Shown: positions 9,138-17,987 of the stretch, one piece after another
Layout of the letters: every line of letters begins with the position of its first letter
Position numbering within the stretch: the first letter of the stretch is position 1
Program-made: the position numbers and the translations under genes
Assembly (NCBI GenBank): GCA_900756765.1
Contig: CAAELE010000029.1
Span: 1-64,000, forward strand
Direction of reading: 5' to 3'
Length of the DNA: 64,000 nucleotides
Source: an uncultured Collinsella sp.
Lineage (GTDB): Bacteria; Actinomycetota; Coriobacteriia; Coriobacteriales; Coriobacteriaceae
Notes under the pieces: generated by a model
Database searches by the model: none
What the model saw: the letters and a program-made list of their open reading frames with translations, nothing else
Told to the model about the DNA's origin: nothing

Positions 9138-10481
9138 ATGGCCAGTGACAACGGAAAGAGCTTCCTCGACAAGTTTGCCGAGGTCTCTGCGAAGGTGGGA
9201 AACCAGGTTCACCTGCGTTCTCTGCGTGACGCCTTCGCGACCATCACGCCGCTCTATATCCTTGCGGGTATCGCGGTTCTTATCAACAACGTCGTGTTCC
9301 CTCTGTTCCCGCTCGATGCGGCGGGTCTTGCCAACCTTCAGACGTGGGGTTCGGCAATTACGCTGGGCACCCTCAACGTCTCTGCCATTATCTTGGCCGG
9401 ATTGATTGGCTACAGCCTCGCTAAGAACAAGCGTTTCGATAACCCGCTCGCTTGCGTGGTCGTCGCTATCTCTGCTTTCGTCATCATGATGCCGCAGCAG
9501 ATCACCGCCACGCTTGCCGCCACGAGCCCGCTGCTCACCGACAAGATCACCTCCGCCGAGGTCACGGGCGCCCTTTCGACTGCCAACACCGGCACCAACG
9601 GTCTGTTCTCGGCTATTATCATCGCCCTGCTTTCCGTCTCGCTCTTCATCAAGATTTCTGGCGTCGAGAAGCTCAAGGTTAAGCTGGGCGAGGGCGTGCC
9701 TCCCGCGGTTTCCAACTCCTTCAACGTCATGATCCCGATGCTGCTCAACCTCGCGATCTTCGCTCTTGCCGCAGCCCTGCTCGCCGTGTGCGCCGGCACC
9801 GATCTGTGCGCCATCATCTCCACGTGCATCTCCAACCCGCTCAAGAACATCATGAACGCCGGTCCGTGGGCTGTTATCCTCATCTACACCCTTGCTAACC
9901 TGCTGTTCTGCGTCGGTATTCACCAGTCCACCATCTCTGGCGCTACCGTCGAGCCGATCCTGACCATGCTCATCGTCGACAACATGGCTACCTTTGCCGC
10001 CGGTGGCACCATCCAGCCCGATCACTACATGAACATGCAGATCGTTAACAGCTTCGCCCTCATCGGCGGCTCGGGCTGCACTCTCATGCTCCTGCTCGAC
10101 ACGCTCCTGTTCTCCAAGAACAAGGCTTCCGAGACCGTTTCCAAGATGGCTATCCTGCCTGGTCTGTTCAACATCAACGAGCCGGTTATCTACGGTTAGC
10201 CCATCGTGTACAACCTGCCGCTCATGATTCCGTTTGTCCTCCTTCCCGATCTGTTCATCGGCATCACCTATGGCCTTACCTGCGCAGGCATCATCAGCCC
10301 CTGCATCGCCCAGGTGCCCTGGACTATGCCTCCCGTCATCAATGCCCTGCTCGCTACGGGCTTTGACTGGCGCGCCGGCGTGTGGCAGGCTCTCGAGATT
10401 GTCATTGGCATGGCCGTCTACCTGCCCTTTATGAAGATTTCCGAGAAGGCAATCGCCAAGCAGGAGGCTCTCGCCGAGTAG
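9138..10481 (+). pseudogene. PTS cellobiose-family IIC, interrupted by in-frame TAG
   Basis: Membrane permease component of a lactose/cellobiose-family PTS. The frame reads normally from ATG 9138 to 10196, then meets TAG at 10197-10199, and continues in the same frame to 10481 (447 codons in all, the normal CelB length). The break falls inside the conserved stretch around the substrate-binding glutamate: NINEPVIYG, stop, PIVYNLP. Relatives have a Leu-type residue there, so a single TTG-to-TAG change explains it. The truncated 353-residue product would lack the last transmembrane segments. Neighbouring IIB, IIA and GH1 genes are intact, so this is a recent mutation, a sequencing error or (less likely) readthrough. 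Confidence 0.85.
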
Positions 10482-10510
10482 AACGCCTAACGTTCGTCCC
10501 TTTCACCTTT

Positions 10511-10541
10511 GCGGGCGCCGGTACGCGGTGCCGGTGCCCGC
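10511..10541 (+). other. Intercistronic hairpin between IIC and IIB
   Basis: GCGGGCGCCGG (10511-10521) pairs with CCGGTGCCCGC (10531-10541), one mismatch. There is no T-run, so it looks like an mRNA-processing or stability element rather than a terminator. Confidence 0.4.
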
Positions 10542-10642
10542 GGCTCTCTCCCTTGCGTAAAGATACAGGGGAGTGGGCACAATAGCCGCAAGGAATAAAA
10601 CCAGTTGTCGTCTGCGCGCCGCGCAGTTATAAGGAGGAAACC

Positions 10643-10945
10643 ATGAAGAAGATCATGCTCTGCTGCAATGCCGGTATGTCCACGAGCCTGCTGGTCCAGA
10701 AGATGCAGGCCGAGGTTGCAAACCGCGGTCTGGATATCGAGGTCGAGGCTCGTCCCATGAACGAGGCCCACGATCACCTGGACGAGTGCGACATGTTGCT
10801 GCTTGGCCCGCAGATCGGCTACACCAAGGGCGATTTTGAGAAGGAGGTCGCTGGCCGCTTCCCGGTCGAGGTCATCAACATGGTCGACTACGGCCGCATG
10901 AACGCTGCCGGCATCATCGACCACTGCGTCAGCGTGATGGGCTAG
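10643..10945 (+). CDS. PTS IIB component, lactose/cellobiose family
   Basis: 100-residue cytoplasmic phosphocarrier that passes phosphate from IIA to the sugar bound by IIC. The phospho-cysteine is Cys8 in MLCCNAGMSTS, the canonical P-loop of CelA/ChbB proteins. Preceded by AAGGAGG at good spacing. It follows the interrupted IIC gene by 160 bases and is followed directly by the IIA gene. Its intact motif argues that the system was functional until recently or is still used with another IIC. Confidence 0.93.
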   Translation: MKKIMLCCNAGMSTSLLVQKMQAEVANRGLDIEVEARPMNEAHDHLDECDMLLLGPQIGYTKGDFEKEVAGRFPVEVINMVDYGRMNAAGIIDHCVSVMG

Positions 10946-10954
10946 GTGCTCCGC

Positions 10955-11287
10955 ATGGAGGATATGAACGAACTGCAGATGACCTGCTTTGAGATCATCA
11001 GCTACGTCGGTACCGCCAAGAGCATGTACATCAATGCCGTGCAAAAGGCCAAGGAGGGCGATTTTGACGCCGCCGAGGAGCTTATCAAGCAGGGAGACGA
11101 GGCCTATAACGGTGGCCACGATGTTCACATGGGGCTTCTGAAGAAAGAGGCCAACGGCGAGCGTAACGGCGAGGCCCCGTTGATTCTGCTACATGCCGAG
11201 GACCAGATGGCCGGCACCGAGACCATGCGCGTCATGGCGACGGAGCTCATCGAGATCCACAAGCAGCTGCAGGCACTCAAGGCCTAG
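10955..11287 (+). CDS. PTS IIA component, lactose/cellobiose family
   Basis: About 110 residues, an all-helical trimeric IIA of the LicA/CelC type. Receives phosphate from HPr on the histidine in LLHAEDQMAG, which corresponds to the HAQDH motif of the family; the second His of that motif is Gln here. The start is uncertain: ATG 10955 is chosen, ATG 10964 and a GTG at 10946 are alternatives because GGAGG overlaps the first ATG. It follows the IIB stop almost without a gap, indicating translational coupling, and a strong terminator closes the operon. Confidence 0.88.
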   Translation: MEDMNELQMTCFEIISYVGTAKSMYINAVQKAKEGDFDAAEELIKQGDEAYNGGHDVHMGLLKKEANGERNGEAPLILLHAEDQMAGTETMRVMATELIEIHKQLQALKA

Positions 11288-11345
11288 TCGGCGTTATCGC
11301 CGCGATGGGCCGTGCGGTCCAACAGACAACATAGTCCCTTTGACG

Positions 11346-11384
11346 GGCGCCGGGAGCCTCCGCCTCCCGGCGCCTTTATTTTTG
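11346..11384 (+). terminator. Intrinsic terminator of the beta-glucoside PTS operon
   Basis: Perfect 11-base arms GGCGCCGGGAG (11346-11356) and CTCCCGGCGCC (11364-11374), followed by TTTATTTTT. Confidence 0.9.
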
Positions 11385-11528
11385 GGGAAGATCTTGCGCG
11401 GCCTGTTGAGCAGCCATTTGCGTTTCCCCAGATAGACCCTGCCAAAACAAACCTGCCCCTTTTTGGTAGGTTTTTGCCTTGGGAGCGGTACCATACAGGC
11501 AATGTTTAAACGAGAAAGGTGGGCTCCC

Positions 11529-12482
11529 ATGGAACCTAAGCAGTACTACATCGGCATTGACGTCGGCGGCACTTCGGTTAAGGAGGGCCTGTTCGACGAG
11601 GACGGAAACCTGCTGGCCAAGGCCAGCGTGCCCACGCCTCCCATCGTTGACGCTGCGGGCTTTGCCGCGGTGACCGAGGCTATCGACCAGGTGGTCGCCA
11701 AGGCACGGATTCCGCGTGCCTTTGTGGCGGGCATTGGCCTGGCCGTTCCGTGCCCCATCCCGGCATCGGGCGATGCCAAGGTCAAGGCCAACATTGCCAT
11801 TAACCTGCCCGAGCTGAGGATCGCCATTCAAAAGCACTGCCCCGACGCGGTCGTTAAGTACGAGAACGATGCCAACGCCGCTGCCATGGGCGAGGCCTGG
11901 CTCGGCTCTGCCAAGGGCGTGCAGAACGTGGTGATGGTCACCATCGGTACCGGCGTGGGCGGCGGCGTTATCGTTAACGGTGACGTGGTGTCGGGCGTTG
12001 TGGGCGCCGGCGGCGAGATTGGCCACATGTGCCTGAATCCGGCTGAGGAGCGCGCCTGCGGCTGCGGCGGCCATGGCCACCTGGAGCAGTATTCCAGCGC
12101 CACCGGCGTGGTGAGCAACTACCTGGCCGAGTGCAAGAAGGCGGGTGCCGAGCCCATCGAGCTCACCGGCCCCTCCGATTCCAAGGACGTGTTCCAGGCC
12201 TGCCGCGAGGGCGACAAGCTCGCGCTGGCCGCGGCCGATACCATGGCCGACTATCTCGGTCGCGCTCTGGCGCTTATCGCCAACGTGGTCGACCCCGAGA
12301 TGTTCCTGATCGGCGGCGGAGCCTCCGCCTCGGCCGATGTCTACCTCGACGCGGTTCGCGAGCACTTCCAGCACTATGCGCTTTCCGCCTCGCGCGAGAC
12401 GCCCATCGAGGTCGCCTCGCTCGGCAACGATGCCGGCATCATCGGTGCCGCCTACGTAGCCCTGCGCGCCGCCGGTAAATAA
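11529..12482 (+). CDS. ROK-family sugar kinase (probable glucokinase)
   Basis: 317 residues. ROK kinases phosphorylate glucose or another hexose with ATP in the cytoplasm. Visible: the ATP phosphate loop GIDVGGTSVKEGLF, the catalytic aspartate region ENDANAAAMGEAW, GTGVGGGVIVNG, and the zinc signature EIGHMC...CGCGGHGHLE. The last cysteine of the usual CxCGxxGC zinc signature is His here. ATG 11529 has AAAGGTGG upstream. The gene follows the phospho-beta-glucosidase operon, which releases free glucose from cellobiose phosphate, so glucokinase is the most sensible role; N-acetylmannosamine or allose kinase activity cannot be excluded. Confidence 0.88.
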   Translation: MEPKQYYIGIDVGGTSVKEGLFDEDGNLLAKASVPTPPIVDAAGFAAVTEAIDQVVAKARIPRAFVAGIGLAVPCPIPASGDAKVKANIAINLPELRIAIQKHCPDAVVKYENDANAAAMGEAWLGSAKGVQNVVMVTIGTGVGGGVIVNGDVVSGVVGAGGEIGHMCLNPAEERACGCGGHGHLEQYSSATGVVSNYLAECKKAGAEPIELTGPSDSKDVFQACREGDKLALAAADTMADYLGRALALIANVVDPEMFLIGGGASASADVYLDAVREHFQHYALSASRETPIEVASLGNDAGIIGAAYVALRAAGK

Positions 12483-12492
12483 GTTCGCTCGT

Positions 12493-12525
12493 TGGCGCAA
12501 AGGGGACAGGATGCTTTGCGCCAAG
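12493..12525. repeat. GGGGAC-type palindrome
   Basis: TTGGCGCAAAG (12493-12503) is repeated inverted as CTTTGCGCCAA (12515-12525) around GGGGACAGGATG. It has the same GGGGAC core as the palindromes at 7495, 27381, 27441 and 55250. Confidence 0.5.
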
Positions 12526-12572
12526 GTTTAGCGCGGCAAACTGAATATGGCTCCTCGGCAGGAGTCACATGG

Positions 12573-12601
12573 AGCTCGGGCCGTTGTCGCCCGGGCTTTT
12601 T
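12573..12601 (+). terminator. Intrinsic terminator after the ROK kinase
   Basis: Stem AGCTCGGGC with GCCCGGGCT (one G:T pair), loop of 7 bases, then TTTTT. Confidence 0.8.
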
Positions 12602-12726
12602 GCAGACGCATGGATCGTTTGACGCCCTAATTTTTATGGAATCGCCCAGGCCTAATCAGTCGCCTGGTGCTAAATGAAAAAAGACGGTACTGGTAAAAAC
12701 AGGCTATGAGCTGAGGGGGGCAGACG

Positions 12727-14586
12727 ATGAAAAGCAGGCGATTCGAGGTCCTTGCGACCACTGTCGCAGCCGTTCTTATTGTCGCTCTGGCATTCGCCTA
12801 CCACGGTTTTATGGCTCAGAAAATCTATGATGAGAACACCGAGAATCTAATCTCGACCTATGAGCAGATGGACAAAACTTTTGAGCTGTTTGCGCAGCGC
12901 AACTGGAATGTTATGGCTGATTGGGATGCACTACTGGCGGCGGCGACCGAAGACGGCCATATCGAGGACGTCTGGATCCGGGCACGGAGCCAGAAGGACT
13001 CCTGGGGGTATCGCGACGTCTATCTCTTCAACCAGAATGATGACTTTATCACCGACGGCGGACGCTCGGGCAAGGCCGGCAGCATCGATGGCGTATTTCA
13101 GAAGATGTACGAAAAGGGCACGCCTTGGATTTCGAGTTATATCGCCTCGGACGGGATGCGACGAATCGTCTTTGCTCTGCCGTTAAGTCAGCCCTTTACC
13201 TTTGGGGGTGTGACGTATACCGGTCTCGCCGTGAGTTATGACAACGATACGGTCATGGATATGGTCGCGGGCGATGTATACCGCGGCAAGAGCGATTGCT
13301 ATGTGGTCCACCAATCGGGTGATGTGGTGTTTTCGCTGCAACCAAAAAGCGAGATCAAACCATTTGTCTCAAACATTATGGCCTATCTGGGCGAACATGC
13401 TTCTTTTTCGCGAGGGAGTTTCGACGAAATCCAACGGCAGGTCGGCCGCAGTAAGGGGGGTAGCGCCTTTTGCACACTTAACGGGCGCGGGTACTATCTG
13501 GTCTATCAGCCGGCGAGAATTGGCGACTGGTCAATCGTCGGCCTGGTGCGTTCCGATGTCGTGGATTCGGGCATGAATGGGGTCCAGCTCATCAGCACAG
13601 TTGCCATTGGAGTGGCCGGCGTGATTATCACGGCGCTGTTGGTAACGATAGCCGTCAAACGCGAGCGCGCAGATGCGAGGCTTAAAGATGAGGAACGGCA
13701 GGCGGTCGAGCGACAGCGGCGAGCTATTAGCCGGCTGTTGGGCGGCATGGGGCGCATCGTCGATCGTTTTGTCGTGGTCGATCTTGTCGACGGTACTTAC
13801 GAATACCGCGAGAATCAGAAACGAGAGCCGCAGTATGCCCTAAAGGGTGATTATGCAGACCTGCTGAAGGAGGTTTCTGCCCGCTACGTTGTCTTCTCCG
13901 AGACCGAGGATACCGAGCTCGCAAATCTGCTTGCGCCCGAGCGACTGCGCAAGATGGTAGGGACGAGCAATAACATTATCAATATTGAGTACTGCGCGCG
14001 AAGCGGAAACGCCTACAAGGATCTCAGCGTCGTTCCGATAGAATGGGGGCCCGACGGCATGGTCACGCGTCTTTTGGCCATATCTCAAGACATTGGCCAA
14101 AGGGTAGAGCTCGAGACCATGGCGAACACTGATGGACTTACGGGCCTGTTCAACGAGCGGTACTTTAGCAGTGTTTTGCATAGGTACGAGATGCAGGCCA
14201 AGCCATTCACTTTGTTCTATCTTGACCTCGACCGCTTTAAGCCCGTCAACGATACGTATGGGCACGACATGGGCGATAAGCTGCTCAAGGCGGTGGCGGG
14301 TCGATTGCGCGACTGTGTACGCCAAACCGATTTTGCCTTTAGGATTGGCGGCGATGAGTTTGCACTGGTCATGAACGGCAACATGGATGACGCCCTGTGT
14401 CACATGATGATTGACCGAATTGACCGGACAGTGCGGCTTCCTTTCGGTATCGACGGCGTTACGATTGAGGTTGGCGCGAGTTGCGGTTGGGCGGTTTATC
14501 CGGACGATGGCGGCTCAGGAGAGGTGCGTATCCTCGCCGACCAGCGCATGTACGAGTGCAAGGAGCGCAACCACGCCGAGCGATAG
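12727..14586 (+). CDS. Membrane-bound diguanylate cyclase with extracytoplasmic sensor
   Basis: 619 residues. An N-terminal membrane segment (residues about 8-26), a large outside domain of about 260 residues of Cache type by position and length, a second membrane segment (about 292-314), a short coiled coil rich in Glu/Arg, a PAS-like middle region and a C-terminal GGDEF domain. The active loop reads RIGGDEFALV and the metal/substrate region LDLDRFKPVNDTYGHDMGDK is intact, so c-di-GMP synthesis is expected. No RxxD inhibitory site is obvious just before the GGDEF loop. GAGGGGGG precedes the ATG. It stands alone; no EAL/HD-GYP partner is in the window. Confidence 0.9.
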   Translation: MKSRRFEVLATTVAAVLIVALAFAYHGFMAQKIYDENTENLISTYEQMDKTFELFAQRNWNVMADWDALLAAATEDGHIEDVWIRARSQKDSWGYRDVYLFNQNDDFITDGGRSGKAGSIDGVFQKMYEKGTPWISSYIASDGMRRIVFALPLSQPFTFGGVTYTGLAVSYDNDTVMDMVAGDVYRGKSDCYVVHQSGDVVFSLQPKSEIKPFVSNIMAYLGEHASFSRGSFDEIQRQVGRSKGGSAFCTLNGRGYYLVYQPARIGDWSIVGLVRSDVVDSGMNGVQLISTVAIGVAGVIITALLVTIAVKRERADARLKDEERQAVERQRRAISRLLGGMGRIVDRFVVVDLVDGTYEYRENQKREPQYALKGDYADLLKEVSARYVVFSETEDTELANLLAPERLRKMVGTSNNIINIEYCARSGNAYKDLSVVPIEWGPDGMVTRLLAISQDIGQRVELETMANTDGLTGLFNERYFSSVLHRYEMQAKPFTLFYLDLDRFKPVNDTYGHDMGDKLLKAVAGRLRDCVRQTDFAFRIGGDEFALVMNGNMDDALCHMMIDRIDRTVRLPFGIDGVTIEVGASCGWAVYPDDGGSGEVRILADQRMYECKERNHAER

Positions 14587-14660
14587 ACGTTGGCGGCCGC
14601 GGCCGTGCCGCGTGCTACCATAGAGACGTATGAGTACACACACGCATATGGAGGAAACCC

Positions 14661-15584
14661 ATGGCAAACGTTCTTGTCTTTGGTCACCAGAACCCCGATA
14701 ACGACGCCATCATGAGCGCCGTCGTCCTGTCCCAGCTGCTCAACCAGGTTGAGTATGCCGGCAACACCTACGAGGCCTGCGCCCTTGGTCAGCTTCCGGC
14801 AGAGTCCGCCAAGCTGCTCGCCGACGCCGGTATCGCCGAGCCTCGCGTGATCGAGTCCGTCGAGGCCGGTCAGCTCGTCGTCCTCACCGACCACAACGAG
14901 TCCGCCCAGTCCGTCGCCGGCCTTAAGGACGCCACAGTCTTTGGTGTTGTCGACCATCATCGCATCGGCGATTTCGAGACCGCCGGCCCGCTGCACTACA
15001 TCTGCCTGCCCTGGGGCTCCAGCTGCACCATCGTCACCAAGCTCGCCGGCGTGCTCGGCGTTGAGCTTTCCGACGTTCAGGCCAAGCTGCTGCTCTCGGC
15101 CATGATGACCGACACGCTCATGCTCAAGAGCCCCACCACCACCGATGTCGACCGCGCCGTCGCCGCCAAGCTCGGCGAGCAGGTGGGCGTCGACCCGGTC
15201 AAGTTTGGTATGGAGGTCTTCCTCACCCGTCCGTCTGGCTCCTTCACCGCAGCCGAGATGGTCGGCAACGACATCAAGATGTTCGAGCCTGCCGGCAAGA
15301 AGCTGCTCATCGGCCAGTACGAGACTGTCGACAAGACCCGCGCGCTCGGCATGATCGACGAGATTCGCGAGGCCATGCGCGCCTACGCCGCCGAGAAGGG
15401 TGCCGACGGCATCGTCCTGTGCATCACCGACATCATGGAGGAGGGCTCGCAGGTCCTGCTCGAGGGCGAGACCGAGGCCGCTCAGAAGGGCCTGGGCATT
15501 GCCGACGAGCACGACGGCGTCTGGATGCCGGGCGTCCTCTCCCGTAAGAAGCAGGTCGCTGCCCCCATCATGGCCGCCTGCTAG
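14661..15584 (+). CDS. ppaC: Manganese-dependent inorganic pyrophosphatase (family II, DHH)
   Basis: 307 residues, full length. Hydrolyses pyrophosphate to phosphate in the cytoplasm, pulling biosynthetic reactions. Metal ligands are visible in GHQNPDNDAI, in TDHNE, in the DHH motif VVDHHRIGDF and in the following helix; the C-terminal DHHA2 domain ends with the substrate-clamping SRKKQ. GGAGG precedes the ATG and a TACCAT -10-like box lies about 40 bases upstream. Single-gene unit closed by a terminator. Confidence 0.96.
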   Translation: MANVLVFGHQNPDNDAIMSAVVLSQLLNQVEYAGNTYEACALGQLPAESAKLLADAGIAEPRVIESVEAGQLVVLTDHNESAQSVAGLKDATVFGVVDHHRIGDFETAGPLHYICLPWGSSCTIVTKLAGVLGVELSDVQAKLLLSAMMTDTLMLKSPTTTDVDRAVAAKLGEQVGVDPVKFGMEVFLTRPSGSFTAAEMVGNDIKMFEPAGKKLLIGQYETVDKTRALGMIDEIREAMRAYAAEKGADGIVLCITDIMEEGSQVLLEGETEAAQKGLGIADEHDGVWMPGVLSRKKQVAAPIMAAC

Positions 15585-15603
15585 GTTTAGTTGACCAAAC
15601 GCT

Positions 15604-15643
15604 ACGACCGGATCGCGGACGCCCCGCGCTCCGGTCGTTTTTT
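15604..15643 (+). terminator. Intrinsic terminator after ppaC
   Basis: ACGACCGGA (15604-15612) pairs with TCCGGTCGT (15630-15638), followed by TTTTTTG; a GCGG/CCGC pair extends the stem inside. Confidence 0.88.
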
Positions 15644-15851
15644 GTGCACGGTGCCGCGTCGTCTCTTGGACAGGCGTGCCCGTGCCGTTGAGCAAATAAT
15701 GTTCAACCTGTGGTTCCGCTTTTCGGCCACGCCTGCGTGCTTGTCGTGCAGGGTAGGCTAGATGCAAGCGTAATACGTTGGAGCGCGGCGCCGCCACTTG
15801 GGCGGGCCGTGCTTTTTTAAGACGGGAGCTTTCCCGTGAAAGGAGCCGCCC

Positions 15852-17210
15852 ATGGCAGCAACTGAGCAGCTGTTCAACGTTCGTGAGCGCAAGCGCTTTG
15901 AGCGTCACGACATCTGGGAACGCATCGCCGAGAACGGCACGATTTCCGCCGCCGTCATGGTCTTCGCCGCCATCGCCGCCGTCATCTGCGCCAATACCGA
16001 TGCCTACGAGGCCATCCATCACTTTTTGGAGACCCCGCTGTATGTGGGTCTGGGCAACCTTACGGCCGGTCTCACCGTCGAGCTATTCGTCAACGACTTC
16101 CTCATGGCGATTTTCTTTTTGCTGGTGGGCATTGAGCTCAAGTATGAGATGACGGTCGGCGAGCTCAAAAACCCGCGCCAGGCCATGCTTCCCATGCTGG
16201 CGGCCGTGGGCGGCGTCGTTGTTCCCGCCTGCATCTACCTGATCTTTAACCATGCCGGCGCCCGCAACGGTTGGGCCATCCCCATGGCAACCGATATTGC
16301 CTTTGCGCTGGGCGTGCTGTCGCTTTTGGGCAACCGCGTGCCCAACGGCGTGCGCGTGTTCTTCTCGACGCTCGCCATCGCCGACGACCTCATCTCCATC
16401 GCCGCCATCGCCATCTTCTACGGTCAGAGCCCCAATCCGTTTTGGTTGGGCGCCGCCGCGCTTGTGACCTGCGCGCTCGTGTGGCTCAACAAGACGCAGC
16501 ATTACCGCCTTGCCCCGTATTCGGTACTGGGCCTGCTGTTGTGGTTCTGCATGTTCAAGAGCGGCGTACATGCCACGCTTGCTGGCGTCATCTTGGCCTT
16601 TACCATCCCGGCCAAGTGCGGTGTTAAGCTCGACAGCCTTACCGATTGGTTGGGGGAGTGCCTGCCGCTGCTCGATGACCGCTACGACGACGAGGCGCAC
16701 ATCCTGGGCCAGCATGACTTTACCGTCTCGACCACCAAGGTCGAGCGCGTCATGCACCGCGTGACCCCGCCGCTCATCCGCATGGAGCGTCTGATCTCCA
16801 CGCCGGTCAACTTTGTGATTCTGCCGATCTTTGCGTTCGTGAACGCACAGGTTCGCCTAGTGGGCGTGGACATGAGCACGCTACTCACCGACCCGGTGAC
16901 GCTCGGCGTGTACTTTGGCATGCTGCTGGGCAAGCCGATCGGTATCTTTGGCATGACGTTTGCCCTGGTTAAGCTCAAGATCTCCGAGCTGCCGCGCAAT
17001 GTCAACTGGCACATGATTGCCGGTGTGGGCATTCTGGGCGGTATCGGCTTTACCATGTCGATCCTCATCAGCGGCCTTGCCTTCCCGACGGCCCAGTTTG
17101 AGGTTCTGGCCGCCAAGGCCGCTATTCTTGCCGGCTCTGTCACCGCGGCCGTACTTGGCATGATCTACATGAGTGTGATCTGCAAACACCCCGCGCCCAA
17201 GGACGAGTAA
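15852..17210 (+). CDS. nhaA: Na+/H+ antiporter NhaA
   Basis: 452 residues with about twelve hydrophobic segments. Exports sodium in exchange for protons at the cytoplasmic membrane. The ion-binding aspartates are in LAIADDLISI and the preceding conserved helix is MATDIAFALGVLSLLG; the broken-helix region GIGFTMSILISGLAF is also present. Start ATG has AAAGGAG upstream. Compared with enteric NhaA (about 390 residues) it has a longer N-terminus and a charged loop around residues 255-315 (DDRYDDEAHILGQHD), typical of actinobacterial members. Confidence 0.94.
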   Translation: MAATEQLFNVRERKRFERHDIWERIAENGTISAAVMVFAAIAAVICANTDAYEAIHHFLETPLYVGLGNLTAGLTVELFVNDFLMAIFFLLVGIELKYEMTVGELKNPRQAMLPMLAAVGGVVVPACIYLIFNHAGARNGWAIPMATDIAFALGVLSLLGNRVPNGVRVFFSTLAIADDLISIAAIAIFYGQSPNPFWLGAAALVTCALVWLNKTQHYRLAPYSVLGLLLWFCMFKSGVHATLAGVILAFTIPAKCGVKLDSLTDWLGECLPLLDDRYDDEAHILGQHDFTVSTTKVERVMHRVTPPLIRMERLISTPVNFVILPIFAFVNAQVRLVGVDMSTLLTDPVTLGVYFGMLLGKPIGIFGMTFALVKLKISELPRNVNWHMIAGVGILGGIGFTMSILISGLAFPTAQFEVLAAKAAILAGSVTAAVLGMIYMSVICKHPAPKDE

Positions 17211-17303
17211 GAGCGCGAAAACCGGCTCCAGAACCGATTCGGGCGCGTTCAAAATGCGGATTCGGGTGGTGCTTGCCGCCTGCCAGACACGCCAGTGGTC
17301 AAA

Positions 17304-17339
17304 AAACGCCGTTTGTGAGTACTGTCACAAACGGCGTTT
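17304..17339 (+). terminator. Hairpin after nhaA
   Basis: Perfect 14-base arms (17304-17317 and 17326-17339, core CGCCGTTTGTG) around the loop AGTACTGT, then CATTTTA. The loop plus flanks (GAGTACTGTCAC) match the arm of the MITE-like element at 33154-33186. Confidence 0.7.
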
Positions 17340-17522
17340 CATTTTAGGTGCGGAAAATAATGAACAAAGTTATAAGAACTGTACGTTAATGAGTGACCAT
17401 CGACTTCCAATTTGGCGCTAGCTGACGGTGATTGGGGAGTTTCAAGTCGAGTTTTGCCGATTTCGACCAAGAATCGCTGCTACTAAAAGGGTAACAGTAC
17501 TCATATTTGCCCTTTTTTGGCC
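17304..17522 (+). repeat. AT-rich MITE-like element, copy 1
   Basis: Its right end (17489-17522: GGTAACAGTACTCATATTTG, then CCCTTTTTTGGCCA) is nearly identical to 33337-33370. The middle shares ATAATGAACAAA and a TTGGCG block with the second copy, in the same order and orientation. The left end keeps only GAGTACTGTCAC, fused into the nhaA terminator. The whole gap between nhaA and the next gene is taken by this element and I see no gene in it. Confidence 0.6.
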
Positions 17523-17583
17523 ACAAGCCCTAAAACAAGCCTCGCCAAGGTCGGGAAACGGGCCAAATCGCCGGCCTCGAGGC

Positions 17584-17838
17584 TTATTCCACGGTGCCGT
17601 AGATGGCGCCCCAGCCGTGGGCGGCCAAGGCGGAGTTGAGCTGGTCACAAAGTGACTGGCGGTCGTAATAGCCGGGCGGTAGCAGGTTGACGATTTCCAT
17701 GAGATCGGGGGCCAGGTCCAAGATTTCGGCCTGTACGATCAGATCCAGGCGGTCGATGGCGTGGCGGTCGTAAAACAGTCCGTCGACCAGGCGCTGCAGG
17801 TCGCCGAATTCCTCGGCTTGGAACGATCCGTACTCCAT
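17584..17838 (-). CDS. Small conserved-looking protein of unknown function
   Basis: 84 residues from an ATG preceded by AAGGAGG at ideal spacing (upstream in-frame codons to 17889 lack such a site). Sequence is acidic and probably helical, with EEFGDLQRLVDGLFYDRH and ending HGWGAIYGTVE; no membrane segment, no cysteine pair and no motif I recognise. It is divergent from the aminotransferase gene. The strong ribosome site and codon use like its neighbours argue that it is real. I cannot assign a function. Confidence 0.65.
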   Translation of the reverse strand: MEYGSFQAEEFGDLQRLVDGLFYDRHAIDRLDLIVQAEILDLAPDLMEIVNLLPPGYYDRQSLCDQLNSALAAHGWGAIYGTVE

Positions 17839-17987
17839 AGTGCCTCCTTGGGCGCCCCACGCCGGCATGCGCGGCGATTCGTAATTCATTGCGATGGACT
17901 TAATCTATCACGGCTTCATACCGTTGCAGCGGTGGCGGTCTATACTTAGACGAACTGCAACGTACCGCTTCGCGAAAGGTCGCACCC

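Noticed and set aside
9138..10481. Two separate genes for IIC
   Set aside because: Both parts are in the same frame and together make one normal-length CelB protein; the second has no ribosome site.
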